51,710 nucleotides of DNA from a virus. Of the stretch, positions 17,609-26,597 are shown piece by piece. The notes beneath the pieces were generated by a model. The model was not told the origin of the DNA and did no database searches. It saw nothing but the letters and a program-made list of their open reading frames with translations. Numbering within the stretch: position 1 is the first letter of the stretch; each line of letters starts with the position of its first letter. The stretch covers positions 1 to 51,710 of IMG/VR virus record IMGVR_UViG_3300036770_005865; one strand, written 5' to 3'. The position numbers and the translations under genes were made by a program.

Positions 17609-18517
17609 TCAGATCAGGGAAAGGAACTCACTCCAGCTCGAGACGAGCCCATCAGCGAGGCGACGCTCGACGGCCTCGGGCCCGTTGAATGTCTGGCCTT
17701 GCATGGTCTCGTCGGCGACTTTGGGACGGGCCGCGGTGACGGCGGAGGTGAACCACCAATTGATCTGCTCGACGCGGGTCTGCAGCAGGGCGCGGTCCTC
17801 TTGGCTGAGAGCTTTACCGGGCAGGCCCATGCCTTTGTGTTTGCCCGCACCGAAGAACTCCAGACGCACGCCCTCGAGTTGCATCTTCACGGACTCATCG
17901 AGCCAGGCGAGGTAGGTGCCAATCGAGCCGATCGTGGCACTCGGGGTGGTGTAGAATTCGTCGGCCTGCGATCCGATCCAGTAGCCGGCGGAGCAGCACC
18001 GCTCATCGCTGAAGGCGTAGACGGTCTTGCCCTTCATCTTCGTGATGCTGCGCACCATGGCGCCGATCTCGGGGATGCCGGTCACCTGGCCGCCGGGGGT
18101 GGCGAGGTCGAGGATGAGGGTCTTCACTTCTTTCGCCGCGGCGGCCTGGGCGATGGCGTGCTGGATGCCGTTGATGTCGGTGATGCCTTGGCAGGCCTCC
18201 TCGATGAAGCCGGCGTTTTTTGCGAGGATGCCGTAGACGGGCACGACGGCGATCTCGGGGCGACCCTCGACGGTGGAGTAGAAGCGGCCATCAAGGATGC
18301 GGCCGGTCTCGTAATCGATCATGGGCCGGGCCTTGGCATTGCGGCGGCCACTGCCGGGATTCACGGTGGGCTTTTCGGCGGCCTGCACCTGGCCGAGCTC
18401 GGCCCCTTTGCCACCCATCACGCGGGGCAGGAAGGTGGCGTGGATAGAATGGAAGACGCCCTGCTCGATGCAGAGCGGCTCGCAGTAGATGGCGTTGAAA
18501 AGGAGCGGGTAGTTCAT
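17609..18517 (-). CDS. Prohead protease, S49 (lambda gpC / SppA) family
   Basis: 302 residues; the start overlaps the portal stop by 4 nt. The N-terminus (NYPLLFNAIYCEPLCIEQG) resembles that of gpC. The S49 fold follows: LILDLATPGGQVTG at ~134-147, catalytic Ser176 in CCSAGYW, and the general-base Lys in FFGAGKHKG near 226-228. These enzymes cut scaffold and portal during prohead maturation. Unlike lambda, the scaffold is a separate gene, two genes downstream. Confidence 0.85.
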   Translation of the reverse strand: MNYPLLFNAIYCEPLCIEQGVFHSIHATFLPRVMGGKGAELGQVQAAEKPTVNPGSGRRNAKARPMIDYETGRILDGRFYSTVEGRPEIAVVPVYGILAKNAGFIEEACQGITDINGIQHAIAQAAAAKEVKTLILDLATPGGQVTGIPEIGAMVRSITKMKGKTVYAFSDERCCSAGYWIGSQADEFYTTPSATIGSIGTYLAWLDESVKMQLEGVRLEFFGAGKHKGMGLPGKALSQEDRALLQTRVEQINWWFTSAVTAARPKVADETMQGQTFNGPEAVERRLADGLVSSWSEFLSLI

Positions 18518-20097
18518 GCGTCGTCTTCTTCAGGATCGGTGTCGTCCTCGTCGTCGGGATCGTCCTCGGGATCCTCGGTGTCGTCGGCATCGGGCTCGGG
18601 CTGGGCGCCGACATTGGTGCCGAAGAAGGCAGGCATGGCCTCGGCCATGGTGAGCCCGCGTTTCGCAGCGCCTTCCTTGATGTAGGCGCGCTCGTCGAGG
18701 TAGTCGTCGATCTCGGGCCGCCACTCTTCACCGCGCCAACCGTAGAGGGTGCGCAGGGTGATCATACCCTGTTTGTATTGCTCGATGTAGAGCTTGCCAT
18801 CGCGCCCGAAGTCGACGGTGAGGCGGGCGGGGGTGAGCCAGGTGTGAAGGAACCACTCGGGATGAAACTCGAGCTCGCCCTCGGCGATGGCGTCGGCGAT
18901 GTGGGCGAGGTAGACGGGGGCGGTGTAGGTCTCGACGAGGGTCTCCTGCAGCTCCTCGACGCGGCCCTGGGTGCCGGCCATCACGAAGCGGGTATTCGCC
19001 CCACCGAGTCCGGCGACATTGTAGAGGACCTCGGGGAAAAAGCCGGTGCCGAGGGAGACGTCGCGGACGAGGGCGTCGAGGTGGCCCGTCGTATTTTGAT
19101 GCGGGCGGCCATCGTGGACGATCTTCAGCCGTTGCCCGGGCTGTAGGCTTTCGATCTCGCCGCCTTCGGCGAGTTTCTCGAGGGTCACCTTCCGACCATT
19201 GGCCAGCTCGACGGTGGTCTGGGGGCGACGCGGGGCGAGGGCTCCAGGCTGCGGCCCTGGCGATCCGGCATCCGTCTCGATCGCGTAGCCGATCTGGGAG
19301 GAGAGCTTGATGCCCTTCGTCGTCGCCGCGAGGATCTCGCCGCGGTCGAGGATGCGGTTCACCGCATGGTAAAGGCAGCTCACCCCACGGGCCTGGCCGA
19401 TCCGCTCGAAGTCGGCGATGAAGAGGGAATCGCGGGCCGGGATGTCGACGTGGCTTTGCGTGCCATTCTCAGCGAGGGAGACCGTGCGGTAGCTGATCGC
19501 CCCGCGGTGGCGATCGAGTCGGACGCCATCGACGAGGCCCTTCGAATCAATCGAGCCATTGCCGATCTGGTTCCCCTCGTAGAGAGCGACGCGCAGCGCA
19601 TTCGTCTCGGTGCGGGCAAGGACGCCGAGGCAGTCGCCATCCTTCAGCATGGCGCGCATCACGGCGCGCTGCGAGGCGGGGAAGGAGTATTTCCGCCCGA
19701 GGTGGAAGACTTCGCGCGAGGCGGTGCGCCGGGCGAAGACGGCCTGGGCCTTGCGGTTCCACACCGGCGAGCTCGTCATCGGCTGCACCGCGAGACCGGT
19801 GCCGCAGACCATGCGGGCGATCCCATTGATGAGGCCTCGCACGTAGCCGATCCCGTTATACATCGCGCGGGTCCGCTTCATCAGCTCGATGCGGCTCCAC
19901 GAGTCGACCTCCTTCTCGCTCTCGAGGGTGGGAAAATAGACGTAGCCCCGGTCGCGCGACCACTCTGCCCCAGTGAACGATCCCATCATCGCGCTGGGCG
20001 TCAGGTCGCGCTCGGCGAGGGCCGGGGCGGCGAGAGGATTTTCGTTCGCACGTGCGAACGAAGGCGAAGATTGGCGGTTGCGGGCTCGGCGGGACAT
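18514..20097 (-). CDS. Portal protein, lambda gpB family
   Basis: 527 residues, ATG at 20097. Conserved blocks include NGIGYVRGLINGIARMVCGTGL at ~81-102, MLKDGDCLGVLARTE, the clip-like GGEIESLQPGQRLKIVHDGRPH and the tail-proximal GGANTRFVMAGTQGRVEELQE. The C-terminus is very acidic (about 30 Asp/Glu among the last 40 residues), as in several lambda-family portals. It forms the dodecameric ring through which DNA is packaged. The first codons contain one of the CACGTG palindromes (20041-20062). Confidence 0.9.
   Translation of the reverse strand: MSRRARNRQSSPSFARANENPLAAPALAERDLTPSAMMGSFTGAEWSRDRGYVYFPTLESEKEVDSWSRIELMKRTRAMYNGIGYVRGLINGIARMVCGTGLAVQPMTSSPVWNRKAQAVFARRTASREVFHLGRKYSFPASQRAVMRAMLKDGDCLGVLARTETNALRVALYEGNQIGNGSIDSKGLVDGVRLDRHRGAISYRTVSLAENGTQSHVDIPARDSLFIADFERIGQARGVSCLYHAVNRILDRGEILAATTKGIKLSSQIGYAIETDAGSPGPQPGALAPRRPQTTVELANGRKVTLEKLAEGGEIESLQPGQRLKIVHDGRPHQNTTGHLDALVRDVSLGTGFFPEVLYNVAGLGGANTRFVMAGTQGRVEELQETLVETYTAPVYLAHIADAIAEGELEFHPEWFLHTWLTPARLTVDFGRDGKLYIEQYKQGMITLRTLYGWRGEEWRPEIDDYLDERAYIKEGAAKRGLTMAEAMPAFFGTNVGAQPEPDADDTEDPEDDPDDEDDTDPEEDDA
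20041..20062. promoter_or_regulatory. CACGTG-centred palindrome, site 1 (22 bp, perfect)
   Basis: A perfect inverted repeat with core GTTCGCACGTGCGAAC, inside the first 20 codons of the portal gene. Related sites lie at 23641, 37162 and 37651. The core resembles bacterial parS, which also centres on CACGTG. Confidence 0.75.
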
Positions 20098-20103
20098 GGT
20101 CGT

Positions 20104-20421
20104 TTATCCCCAGACCGAGCGGCGCTCGCTGAAGTCGGCGTGAAGGTTGGATCCATCGGCGGAGCCACCGGTGCTGGCCTCGGCCTCGAGGGTTCGCAGG
20201 CAGATCTCCGTCACCTGCAAAAGCTGCTGGGCATCGAAGCGCCGCTCGATCGACGAGCTGCCCCCCTCAAATCCCGTCGCGATCACGAAGGTGTCGCCGG
20301 CGGCGAGGGCGGTCACGGCCTTGGCATTCAGTTGATGCAGCCATGTCGATGCCGGCACGGCCTGGAGCCGCGCCTGCCGGAGGAAGCCCGAGGCCAAGGT
20401 TTGTAGATCGACTGCCGCCAT
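20104..20421 (-). CDS. gpW-like head-tail joining protein
   Basis: 105 residues from ATG 20421 (MAAVDLQTLASGFLRQ); a TTG seven codons upstream is inside the TTTGACA box and less likely. The layout of an N-terminal helix, a beta turn (AGDTFVIATGFEGGSSSIERRFD) and a C-terminal helix (QQLLQVTEICLRTLEAEAS) fits gpW, which binds under the portal after packaging. It sits between TerL and portal, the gpW position in lambda. Confidence 0.7.
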   Translation of the reverse strand: MAAVDLQTLASGFLRQARLQAVPASTWLHQLNAKAVTALAAGDTFVIATGFEGGSSSIERRFDAQQLLQVTEICLRTLEAEASTGGSADGSNLHADFSERRSVWG

Positions 20422-20436
20422 CGAGGGCGGCCGGGG

Positions 20437-20443
20437 TGTCAAA
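20437..20443 (-). promoter_or_regulatory. TTTGACA late-gene box before the gpW-like gene
   Basis: TTTGACA on the minus strand, 15 nt upstream of ATG 20421 and directly downstream of the TerL stop at 20446. Confidence 0.5.
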
Positions 20444-20445
20444 CG

Positions 20446-22371
20446 TCACCCCGCCGGGGACGCGACAGGCGCCTCGACGTAGGGCAGGTCGGGGAGGTTC
20501 GCCAGATCCTCCTTGATCTCCTGGTAGATCACATACTGCTGCTTCATCACGTCGCCGAAGTCGTTCGGGCCGTGCTTCGCTTTGTCGTGCACCCACTTTT
20601 GCACGGGGCGACCGTTGATGATTTTCACGATGTTCTTTTCCGCGCGCAGCTCGGCACAGAATTCGGGGCTGATATTGGTGGGCAGCCACAGCCGGGGATC
20701 GCTGCGCTTCATCACTTTCCCGAAGTAGAAGTCGTTCTTGATCCGGTCGTCGTGGAATTTCCGGACGTAGAGGGATTGCTGGTCGCAGTAGTCCAGCCAG
20801 TAGTGCAGCGTCTTTCCCTGGAAGTCGCTCGTCCACCCGGATCCGCGCGAGGGATGCAGCTCCCAGCCGAGCGCCTGGGCGCGGAGGCAGAGACGGTAGA
20901 CGTCCATCGTCCAGTTCCCCGAATCGACCAGCCCGCTGAAGATGTAGGCAGGCTCGGCGAATCCCTCGATGTAATAGGGCCGCTCGCGCATCTGCAGCAG
21001 CTCGTCGTCATCGGCCACTTTCCCCGCATCGATCACGAAGGCCTGCCCGTCCGCCATCCACGCGACCACCCCGTATTTGTAGCAGTCCGCCTGCTTGTCG
21101 AAGGTAGCGGTCAGGAGCCTCGGCCGGAAGGGCAGCGGGGCATGCACCTCGCGCCCCACGTAGGCTGTCTCGTAGGCCCGACCGATCACCACTTTCCTCT
21201 CGGCCCGCTCCTCCACGATGCCGCCGCGCAGGGCAAGGATCACGTCCTCGTCGAGGCTCAGCTCCTTCGGATCCCACGGGAAGCCCTCGTGGTTCGTCCG
21301 GAAATACTTCTGCCGCGACTCGTTCGGCTCGATCACGTAGGCGGTCAGATACTCCTTCGCGAGGAAGCCCCACGAGACCGCCGGGAAGAGTGAATAGAAA
21401 TCCGAGATGTGGAAGCTCCTCACCCCGGGCTCGGGGGCGACGATGTTCCCGCTCGGCGGGCGTCTCCGTTTCTCGAGCGGGGTCGGGATCCACTCGCCGG
21501 CGTTCACCATCAACCGCTTCTCGCGCTCGTCGATCCGGCCGCCACACTCCTGGCACTGGTAGTAGGTCTCGTTCAGCACCCGCGAAAGGTCCCATCCCGC
21601 GGCCAGGTCTTTACAATGCGAGAAGGTAAGGAACGGCAGCAGCAGCTCGATCCGCTTTTCGCACCGCGGGCAGGGCACCATCCATTTCTCCTGCGTGCCG
21701 CGGATGTAGTTCAGATCGATGATCCCGCCGGCCAGCTCGGGCTTGCTCATCGCCACCAGCTTCCCGTCGGGCACCGTCGCCTGGCGCGATCTCGACCGAT
21801 CGTAGGTCGTCGTCTCCTGATCTTGCTGGTGATTCTCCAGCTCATCGAGCACGATCAGGCGATACCACGCCTCCATGAACGGACCGGCCGAGCCGGATCC
21901 GCTCACGATGATGTCCATGTTTTTCAGCGAGATCAGCAGCGTCGCCAGATCGTCGCGGCCCTCCGGCATCTGCGCCCCGGCCGTCGCCGCGAGCGTCGGC
22001 AGGATCCGCTTCTTCGAGACCTCCTTCGCCTTGTCCCGGCTGTTGATCGCGAAGAGCGCATTTCCCGGCCAGTGCAGCGGCATCCATCTCAGCACATTCA
22101 GCCAGGCCTCGGACGCACCCGAGCGGCTGCTCTTCATGATCACCACCTCGCGCGTCTCCGGCTGCAGCGGGATCAGGTGCCACTCCTTCGCCCAGGGCGT
22201 CGCCTCCGGATCATAATACATCGGCGTGGCCGACTGCTTCTCATCGAGCCAGACATTCTTTTTCGCCCACATCCACCCGGGCTCGGTCGGTGTCGGCTGA
22301 AAGCAGTCCGCCGCCAGATCCACCAGGAAGTCGCGCTCCGGCGTCCCGATCAATGGCAGTCCGAGGTCCAT
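20446..22371 (-). CDS. Terminase large subunit (lambda gpA family)
   Basis: 641 residues, ATG at 22371, overlapping the small subunit by 22 nt. The ATPase part has a variant Walker A (SSRSGASE, ~81-88), Walker B LIVLDE (~172-177) and coupling blocks. A Cys-pair segment (CPRCEKRIEL ... CQECGG) follows, then the nuclease part (LTATFDKQADCYKYGVV; FSGLVDSGNWT). It cuts concatemeric DNA and drives it into proheads through the portal. gpA-type enzymes usually cut at a fixed cos site, though none is recognised here. It is related only distantly to the phage B enzyme at 44598. Confidence 0.9.
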   Translation of the reverse strand: MDLGLPLIGTPERDFLVDLAADCFQPTPTEPGWMWAKKNVWLDEKQSATPMYYDPEATPWAKEWHLIPLQPETREVVIMKSSRSGASEAWLNVLRWMPLHWPGNALFAINSRDKAKEVSKKRILPTLAATAGAQMPEGRDDLATLLISLKNMDIIVSGSGSAGPFMEAWYRLIVLDELENHQQDQETTTYDRSRSRQATVPDGKLVAMSKPELAGGIIDLNYIRGTQEKWMVPCPRCEKRIELLLPFLTFSHCKDLAAGWDLSRVLNETYYQCQECGGRIDEREKRLMVNAGEWIPTPLEKRRRPPSGNIVAPEPGVRSFHISDFYSLFPAVSWGFLAKEYLTAYVIEPNESRQKYFRTNHEGFPWDPKELSLDEDVILALRGGIVEERAERKVVIGRAYETAYVGREVHAPLPFRPRLLTATFDKQADCYKYGVVAWMADGQAFVIDAGKVADDDELLQMRERPYYIEGFAEPAYIFSGLVDSGNWTMDVYRLCLRAQALGWELHPSRGSGWTSDFQGKTLHYWLDYCDQQSLYVRKFHDDRIKNDFYFGKVMKRSDPRLWLPTNISPEFCAELRAEKNIVKIINGRPVQKWVHDKAKHGPNDFGDVMKQQYVIYQEIKEDLANLPDLPYVEAPVASPAG

Positions 22372-23105
22372 GCCGATTCGAAGCGCGTCCCGCGCAGGTG
22401 GCTGAAGATGATGTCCCTATGCTCGAGCGCGATCCGCCGCTGCTCCTCCGGCGCGAGCTGCTGCGCGTGATCCTGCAACACCTTCATCAGTGCATTGAAA
22501 AAGCTCTGCCCCGACGTCGTCATGATCCGCACCAGCTCCGTATTGATCACCCGCGTCCGCAGCACCTCGCCTTTCCCTTCCTGGATCTTCAGGATGTCCT
22601 TCTCCCACTGCCGCTGGGTATTGATCAGGGCCTGCCACTCGCGCCGGAGGCTCCGATAGCTCGTTGTATGTCGCTGCTTCAGCGCGATCTCCATCTGCTG
22701 GTAGGTCGCGTTCACCAGGGCTCGGATCTGGCGCAGGCCCTCGTCGGCACTGAAGTCGCCGTTGATGTCCAGCGTCATCGAGGGCAGCTGGTCATCCTCC
22801 TCGACGTCATCAGTCACCACCTCCACCACCGGCGTCGTCTTCGTCTCGAACCGTCTCAGCTCCGCCGGCGCCGACTCATAGCGGTGATGGCGCTCATACC
22901 AGGTCGCGATCTGGGAAAGGTCATCGAGCGGCGGCGGATCCTTCGCCTCGCGGCCCTTGGCCTGCCATCGTTTCAGCTTCCGGACGCTGCTCTTCACATC
23001 CTTGTCCGGCCAGATCCTTTCCGCGTAGACGCGCAAAGCAAACCGCGGCCGCGAGGCACCCGCCTCCGGCTCCAACCCGAACAGCTCATTGGGCATCTCA
23101 GACAC
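22350..23105 (-). CDS. Terminase small subunit (probable)
   Basis: 251 residues from GTG 23105; ATG at 23096 is an alternative, but GTG keeps the 13-nt distance from the TTTGACA box seen at other late genes. An N-terminal part with a possible DNA-binding helix pair (VYAERIWPDKDVKSSVRKLKRWQAKG) is followed by acidic and helical oligomerisation regions. Position directly before TerL, first gene of the late operon, supports the call more than sequence does. It would bind the packaging site. Confidence 0.65.
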   Translation of the reverse strand: MSEMPNELFGLEPEAGASRPRFALRVYAERIWPDKDVKSSVRKLKRWQAKGREAKDPPPLDDLSQIATWYERHHRYESAPAELRRFETKTTPVVEVVTDDVEEDDQLPSMTLDINGDFSADEGLRQIRALVNATYQQMEIALKQRHTTSYRSLRREWQALINTQRQWEKDILKIQEGKGEVLRTRVINTELVRIMTTSGQSFFNALMKVLQDHAQQLAPEEQRRIALEHRDIIFSHLRGTRFESAWTSDCH

Positions 23106-23118
23106 TCCCGAGCCCCGA

Positions 23119-23125
23119 TGTCAAA
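23119..23125 (-). promoter_or_regulatory. TTTGACA late-gene box before the terminase small subunit
   Basis: TTTGACA on the minus strand, 13 nt upstream of GTG 23105. Confidence 0.45.
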
Positions 23126-23539
23126 GCCCGAAGGGACATTTCAACATTCAACACCCCGCTCAAAAACCCCCTGCGAGACGTTTACCCGGTCGCGGGGGAC
23201 GTCGCGCGAAGAGATTCCTTGCATGGGGGGCCTTTCGGGGACGCGCGGGGCGCTGATCGTCCCTCTCGGCGAACCTTGGCGGTGGTTTTAGGAAAACCTC
23301 TCACTCTAGTGAGATAATTTTATAGATAGAATCCTGTAGACCTATGTCTAGGTATGCTTAGCTCAGCCTCTGATTCCGCAAACGTCTGTGGAATAAGGCT
23401 TCCAGCCCGATTGGTTTCCGCACAGGTCGCGTATAGGTCTGCACAGGTCTTGCGCTCATTCCTGTATTTTAGGGAGGGCGAGGGGAGGAAGGCGGACGTC
23501 GAGGAGGTCATGAACGAGAAAAGGCAGCGAAACGGCGAC

Positions 23540-23597
23540 CGACCCTTGCCAACGTGTGCACCTCGAGCGGTCACCTGTGCACGCGGCAAGGGTCGCG
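23540..23597. repeat. Long imperfect inverted repeat
   Basis: Arms CGACCCTTGCC (from 23540) and GGCAAGGGTCG pair over 11 bp. A second GTGCAC/GTGCAC pair lies inside, around a 14-nt loop. It could be an origin hairpin or a terminator of the leftward replication operon. Confidence 0.6.
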
Positions 23598-23607
23598 TCG
23601 AGGTAGG

Positions 23608-23637
23608 CCCAGTCGCTCGGACATCGAGCTGACTGGG
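23608..23637 (-). terminator. GC-rich hairpin after the helicase gene (possible terminator)
   Basis: CCCAGTCGCTCG pairs with CGAGC-T-GACTGGG: a 12-bp stem with one bulge and a 5-nt loop, 26 nt after the stop at 23664. No U-run follows, so an intrinsic terminator is only probable. Confidence 0.5.
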
Positions 23638-23640
23638 TGG

Positions 23641-23662
23641 CTCGTCGGCACGTGCGGACGAG
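23641..23662. promoter_or_regulatory. CACGTG-centred palindrome, site 2 (one mismatch)
   Basis: CTCGTCGGCAC / GTGCGGACGAG, a 22-bp inverted repeat with one mismatched pair, one base before the helicase stop codon. Same family as the sites at 20041, 37162 and 37651. Confidence 0.65.
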
Positions 23663-23663
23663 A

Positions 23664-25373
23664 TCAGATCAGGGCGAGCACGTAGCGCCGCTGGCGGTTC
23701 TTGCCCTGTCGGCCGAAGCGCACACGGCGGCCGTCGCCGAGCTGGAAGATCGTGTCGCCGTATTTGTTCCCAAAGAGCCAGCCCATCTTCGACTCGGCCT
23801 TCTTCGACATCTGGAACCATCGCTCTCCCGAGTCCTTCTCCGTCTTCCACTGCCCCTCGACAGCCCAGGCAAAAGCCTTCAGGTCGACGCATCGCTCGAT
23901 CACCTGGGCAAAGGTGAATTCCTTCAGCTTGTCGCCCTCATCGAAGCTCGAGACCAGATCCTTGACCAAAGCGAGCATGTCATCGAATTCCGGATCCGTG
24001 CCCTCATCATCAGGACGCTTCGAGCATGGGTTCACGAAGCCCGCAAACTCCACCAGCCCACCGTAGATCCGAGACCACTCCTCAAAGCCAGGGCGCACCG
24101 TCGAGCCCTTCGGCCTGCCAGCGAGATCCCACAGCACGATGATCGTGTGCAGGGCACTCAGCAGCTCAGAGCGGACATCCTTCCTCGATAAATACTCGTC
24201 ATCGATCGGACGCTTCACCCGGGCCTCCGTCGAGTCAGCCACCTCCACGTGCAGCCGGCACTCCAGGAAACGCCCCGCGAGGTCAGGGCTCAGCGTGAGC
24301 TCGTGACCGCTCAGGAAAAGAGTCGCCTGCTGCTTCGCTTCGAAAGTCCTTTGCGTGTGCATCATACGCCCGCCCCACCATGCAGCCGTCAGGAAAGCGT
24401 TCAGCGCCTCACACCGCAGGAAGCCCACGATGTCATCCAGCACTAGGTAGCTCTTCGCGCCCAGCACCGTCGAGTTCAGCAGCTCGTCGAGGCGAGCCAC
24501 CTCCCTGGGGAAAGGTTGCACGATCGCCTTGCCCATCACCGGCACGATCGCCGTCTTGATCAGCAGCGTCTTCCCCGATCGATGCTTATTCGCCTTGTAG
24601 ACAAAATTCAGCCGCTGCTTCTCGTGCGGCAGCAGCAGCGATCCATAGAATCCCATCATCGCCGAGACCTGCACCGCGATATCCAGCTCCGACACCAGAG
24701 GGAATTCCTTCAGCTGGCTCCGGATCACCGCTGCACAGCCCATCAGAGCTTGCTTGCGGCTCGGTTCATCCAGCTCCATCAGACGATCCCGAGTCGCGAT
24801 CTCCACCTCATTCGGCATCGTCAGAATACCGCTCTCCTGATCGTAGCCGATCGGCAGCAGATCGATCCGGCCGTCCTTCCGCATGATCGGCTGCCGCACC
24901 ATATTGACCCGCTCCAGCTTCCTGAGCCGATAGATGAAAGCATCCGCCGCCAGAGTCACCTCCGCCGTTGCTTTCGTCATCGTCTTCGGACGCTCCAGCA
25001 CGATCTCCTGTCCATCCATTTTGATCACCTTCTGCACACACGTCAGCGCCACCTCCTCGATCTCCGTGCAAAACTTCGATGGAGTCAGCGGCTCGATCCC
25101 GCCGCTCTCCCGGTTCACCACCACCGGGATCGAGTCCCTGCGATAGACCCCGTTCACCCGGCACACATTGCCCGCCTCCATAGCGAAAGACGTCACCGTC
25201 CTACCCTCCCCAGGCAGCACGATCTTCGGCACATCCGACTGCTCCTCGGCAGCCGGCGCGACCTCCTCCTTCGGCAGACCGTCCTCCACCAGAGCCCCCG
25301 CCTCCTCGCGAGCCAGTCGATTCAGCGCCTCGATCTGCTCCCTCGTTTGTTGCTCGTCGTTTTCGTGGGTCAT
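23664..25373 (-). CDS. Replicative helicase-like AAA ATPase
   Basis: 569 residues. ATG 25373 overlaps the primase stop (ATGA) and has a rare clear Shine-Dalgarno AGGAGG seven nt upstream. Walker A is ANKHRSGKT (~262-270) and Walker B is YLVLDD (~309-314). The C-terminal domain ends in a small basic beta region (GDGRRVRFGRQGKNRQRRYVLALI). Directly coupled to the primase gene, it most likely unwinds phage DNA at the origin. Its family could be the phage primase-associated SF3/D5-like ATPases; this was not resolved. Confidence 0.7.
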   Translation of the reverse strand: MTHENDEQQTREQIEALNRLAREEAGALVEDGLPKEEVAPAAEEQSDVPKIVLPGEGRTVTSFAMEAGNVCRVNGVYRRDSIPVVVNRESGGIEPLTPSKFCTEIEEVALTCVQKVIKMDGQEIVLERPKTMTKATAEVTLAADAFIYRLRKLERVNMVRQPIMRKDGRIDLLPIGYDQESGILTMPNEVEIATRDRLMELDEPSRKQALMGCAAVIRSQLKEFPLVSELDIAVQVSAMMGFYGSLLLPHEKQRLNFVYKANKHRSGKTLLIKTAIVPVMGKAIVQPFPREVARLDELLNSTVLGAKSYLVLDDIVGFLRCEALNAFLTAAWWGGRMMHTQRTFEAKQQATLFLSGHELTLSPDLAGRFLECRLHVEVADSTEARVKRPIDDEYLSRKDVRSELLSALHTIIVLWDLAGRPKGSTVRPGFEEWSRIYGGLVEFAGFVNPCSKRPDDEGTDPEFDDMLALVKDLVSSFDEGDKLKEFTFAQVIERCVDLKAFAWAVEGQWKTEKDSGERWFQMSKKAESKMGWLFGNKYGDTIFQLGDGRRVRFGRQGKNRQRRYVLALI

Positions 25374-26587
25374 AGGGAGGCCTCCTGCAAGACACGACGA
25401 GCTTGTCGAATCCGTTCACTCACCGGAGCGTAAAAATCGAGGCCCGCGCGCAGCCATGCCCCGCCCGTTTCGTCCGAGTCCGAGATCCCTCGAGACGCCT
25501 CCTGCGCCCACCACTCCACCACATCACGGCGCGGCGACATTTCGCACAGCGGCTTCACCGGAGGATCCGGATTCAGATAGAGCAGCTTCTGCATCTGCGG
25601 AGAGGCGAAACGCTCCCACCTACCCTCCTTCGTCATCTTCCCATTGCGAAAAGCCCCTGGGAGACGCGTCAGCCGCACCGCCGAAAAGACCCCCTTGTCC
25701 GCCCCATTCAGCACCAGGAACTTCAGCCCCGGAGCCATCTGCCGACGCACGATGTCATCCCATTGCCCCTTCGTTAAAGCATCCACCCGCACCAGCGCGT
25801 GCACACTCCGCCCACCGCTCGAGTAGATCGCCGAGATCCGGAGCGGCAGCCTCGCCAGTGCCCCCAGCCATTCCCGCACAGGCGCCTCATCCGACTCCAG
25901 CACCAGAAAAGGCCATCTCATCACCGCCTCCTCCGATCGCCTCGACGTCTTCGCCGTCCTCGGGTTCGGGTGATAGTCACCGTCCACCGGCTGCGCGAGA
26001 TACCACACCCCGCACTTCCCCTCCTTCGGACAGGCCTCCTGGGGAAACATCGCCTCACCCTGCGTCCATGGATTCCCCCGTTTGTCCACCTCCGTGAACA
26101 TCAGCACCCGCTCATTCGATCGGTAGAGCGCATCGAGGAAATTCTCACTCGATACCTCCGCCGGATCCCAGACACTCCGATTCGCCAGCCAGGCCAGATC
26201 CACCTCCTTCGCCCAGTGCCCCGCGAAAGTCCGCAGCCGATCCGCGTCATACATCGCCTTCGGTGCAGGCTGCCACACCTTCTTCGGCTTCGCCGCCGCC
26301 GGCGTCCCCCGCTCACTCGGACCGTCCCCGATCAGGTAGCCTCGCGGCTCCGGATCCTGCGTCTTGTCCGCCTGCTGCAGCTTGTGCTCCAGCTCACGCT
26401 CGCTCCACGGAGGCATGCATCGAGTGTTGTATTCCGCGAGGATCGGCCGCGCCTCATCGACCGAGAGGCCGAAGCCCTTCACCAGCGCACACGCCACCGC
26501 ATAGGTCGCATTGTGTCCGCTCGATCCAGAGACAGCCGAAGGCATCGCGGCCACATAGCGGCCCGCGCGTTCCAGTAGAGAGATCAT
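25370..26587 (-). CDS. DNA primase, archaeo-eukaryotic (PrimPol) type with PriCT-like N-terminus
   Basis: 405 residues from ATG 26587. Residues ~10-75 match the PriCT-like helical domain (GHNATYAVACALVKGFGLS, PPWSERELEHKLQQA), here N-terminal. The catalytic part has VLESDE (~229-234) for the metal-binding acidic motif, SGGRSVHALVRVD (~257-269) with the active-site His, and RLTRLPGAFR (~305-314). It should make primers for phage replication. It starts ten nt after the ParB-like gene and is translationally coupled to the helicase gene. Confidence 0.75.
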   Translation of the reverse strand: MISLLERAGRYVAAMPSAVSGSSGHNATYAVACALVKGFGLSVDEARPILAEYNTRCMPPWSERELEHKLQQADKTQDPEPRGYLIGDGPSERGTPAAAKPKKVWQPAPKAMYDADRLRTFAGHWAKEVDLAWLANRSVWDPAEVSSENFLDALYRSNERVLMFTEVDKRGNPWTQGEAMFPQEACPKEGKCGVWYLAQPVDGDYHPNPRTAKTSRRSEEAVMRWPFLVLESDEAPVREWLGALARLPLRISAIYSSGGRSVHALVRVDALTKGQWDDIVRRQMAPGLKFLVLNGADKGVFSAVRLTRLPGAFRNGKMTKEGRWERFASPQMQKLLYLNPDPPVKPLCEMSPRRDVVEWWAQEASRGISDSDETGGAWLRAGLDFYAPVSERIRQARRVLQEASL

Positions 26588-26597
26588 GGTAAAAGCC

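Larger units (their letters stand above)
23126..23663. other. Large non-coding control region (late promoter or origin candidate)
   Basis: No convincing gene in ~540 bases. An AT-rich stretch at 23285-23400 stands out in this GC-rich genome and holds two short palindromes: CTCACT-N2-AGTGAG (23300-23313) and TAGAC-N4-GTCTA (23337-23350). GCACAGGTC occurs at 23420 and 23441 (21-bp step), and GCACAGGT inverted at 23573. Two strong hairpins follow. The replication operon ends at 23664 and the late operon starts at 23105, so this stretch should hold a terminator, the late promoter and perhaps an origin. Confidence 0.6.

Noticed and set aside
23354-23632. 92-residue plus-strand ORF in the control region
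   Set aside because: No family pattern, it runs through the hairpins and repeats, and no start signal is seen; more likely non-coding.
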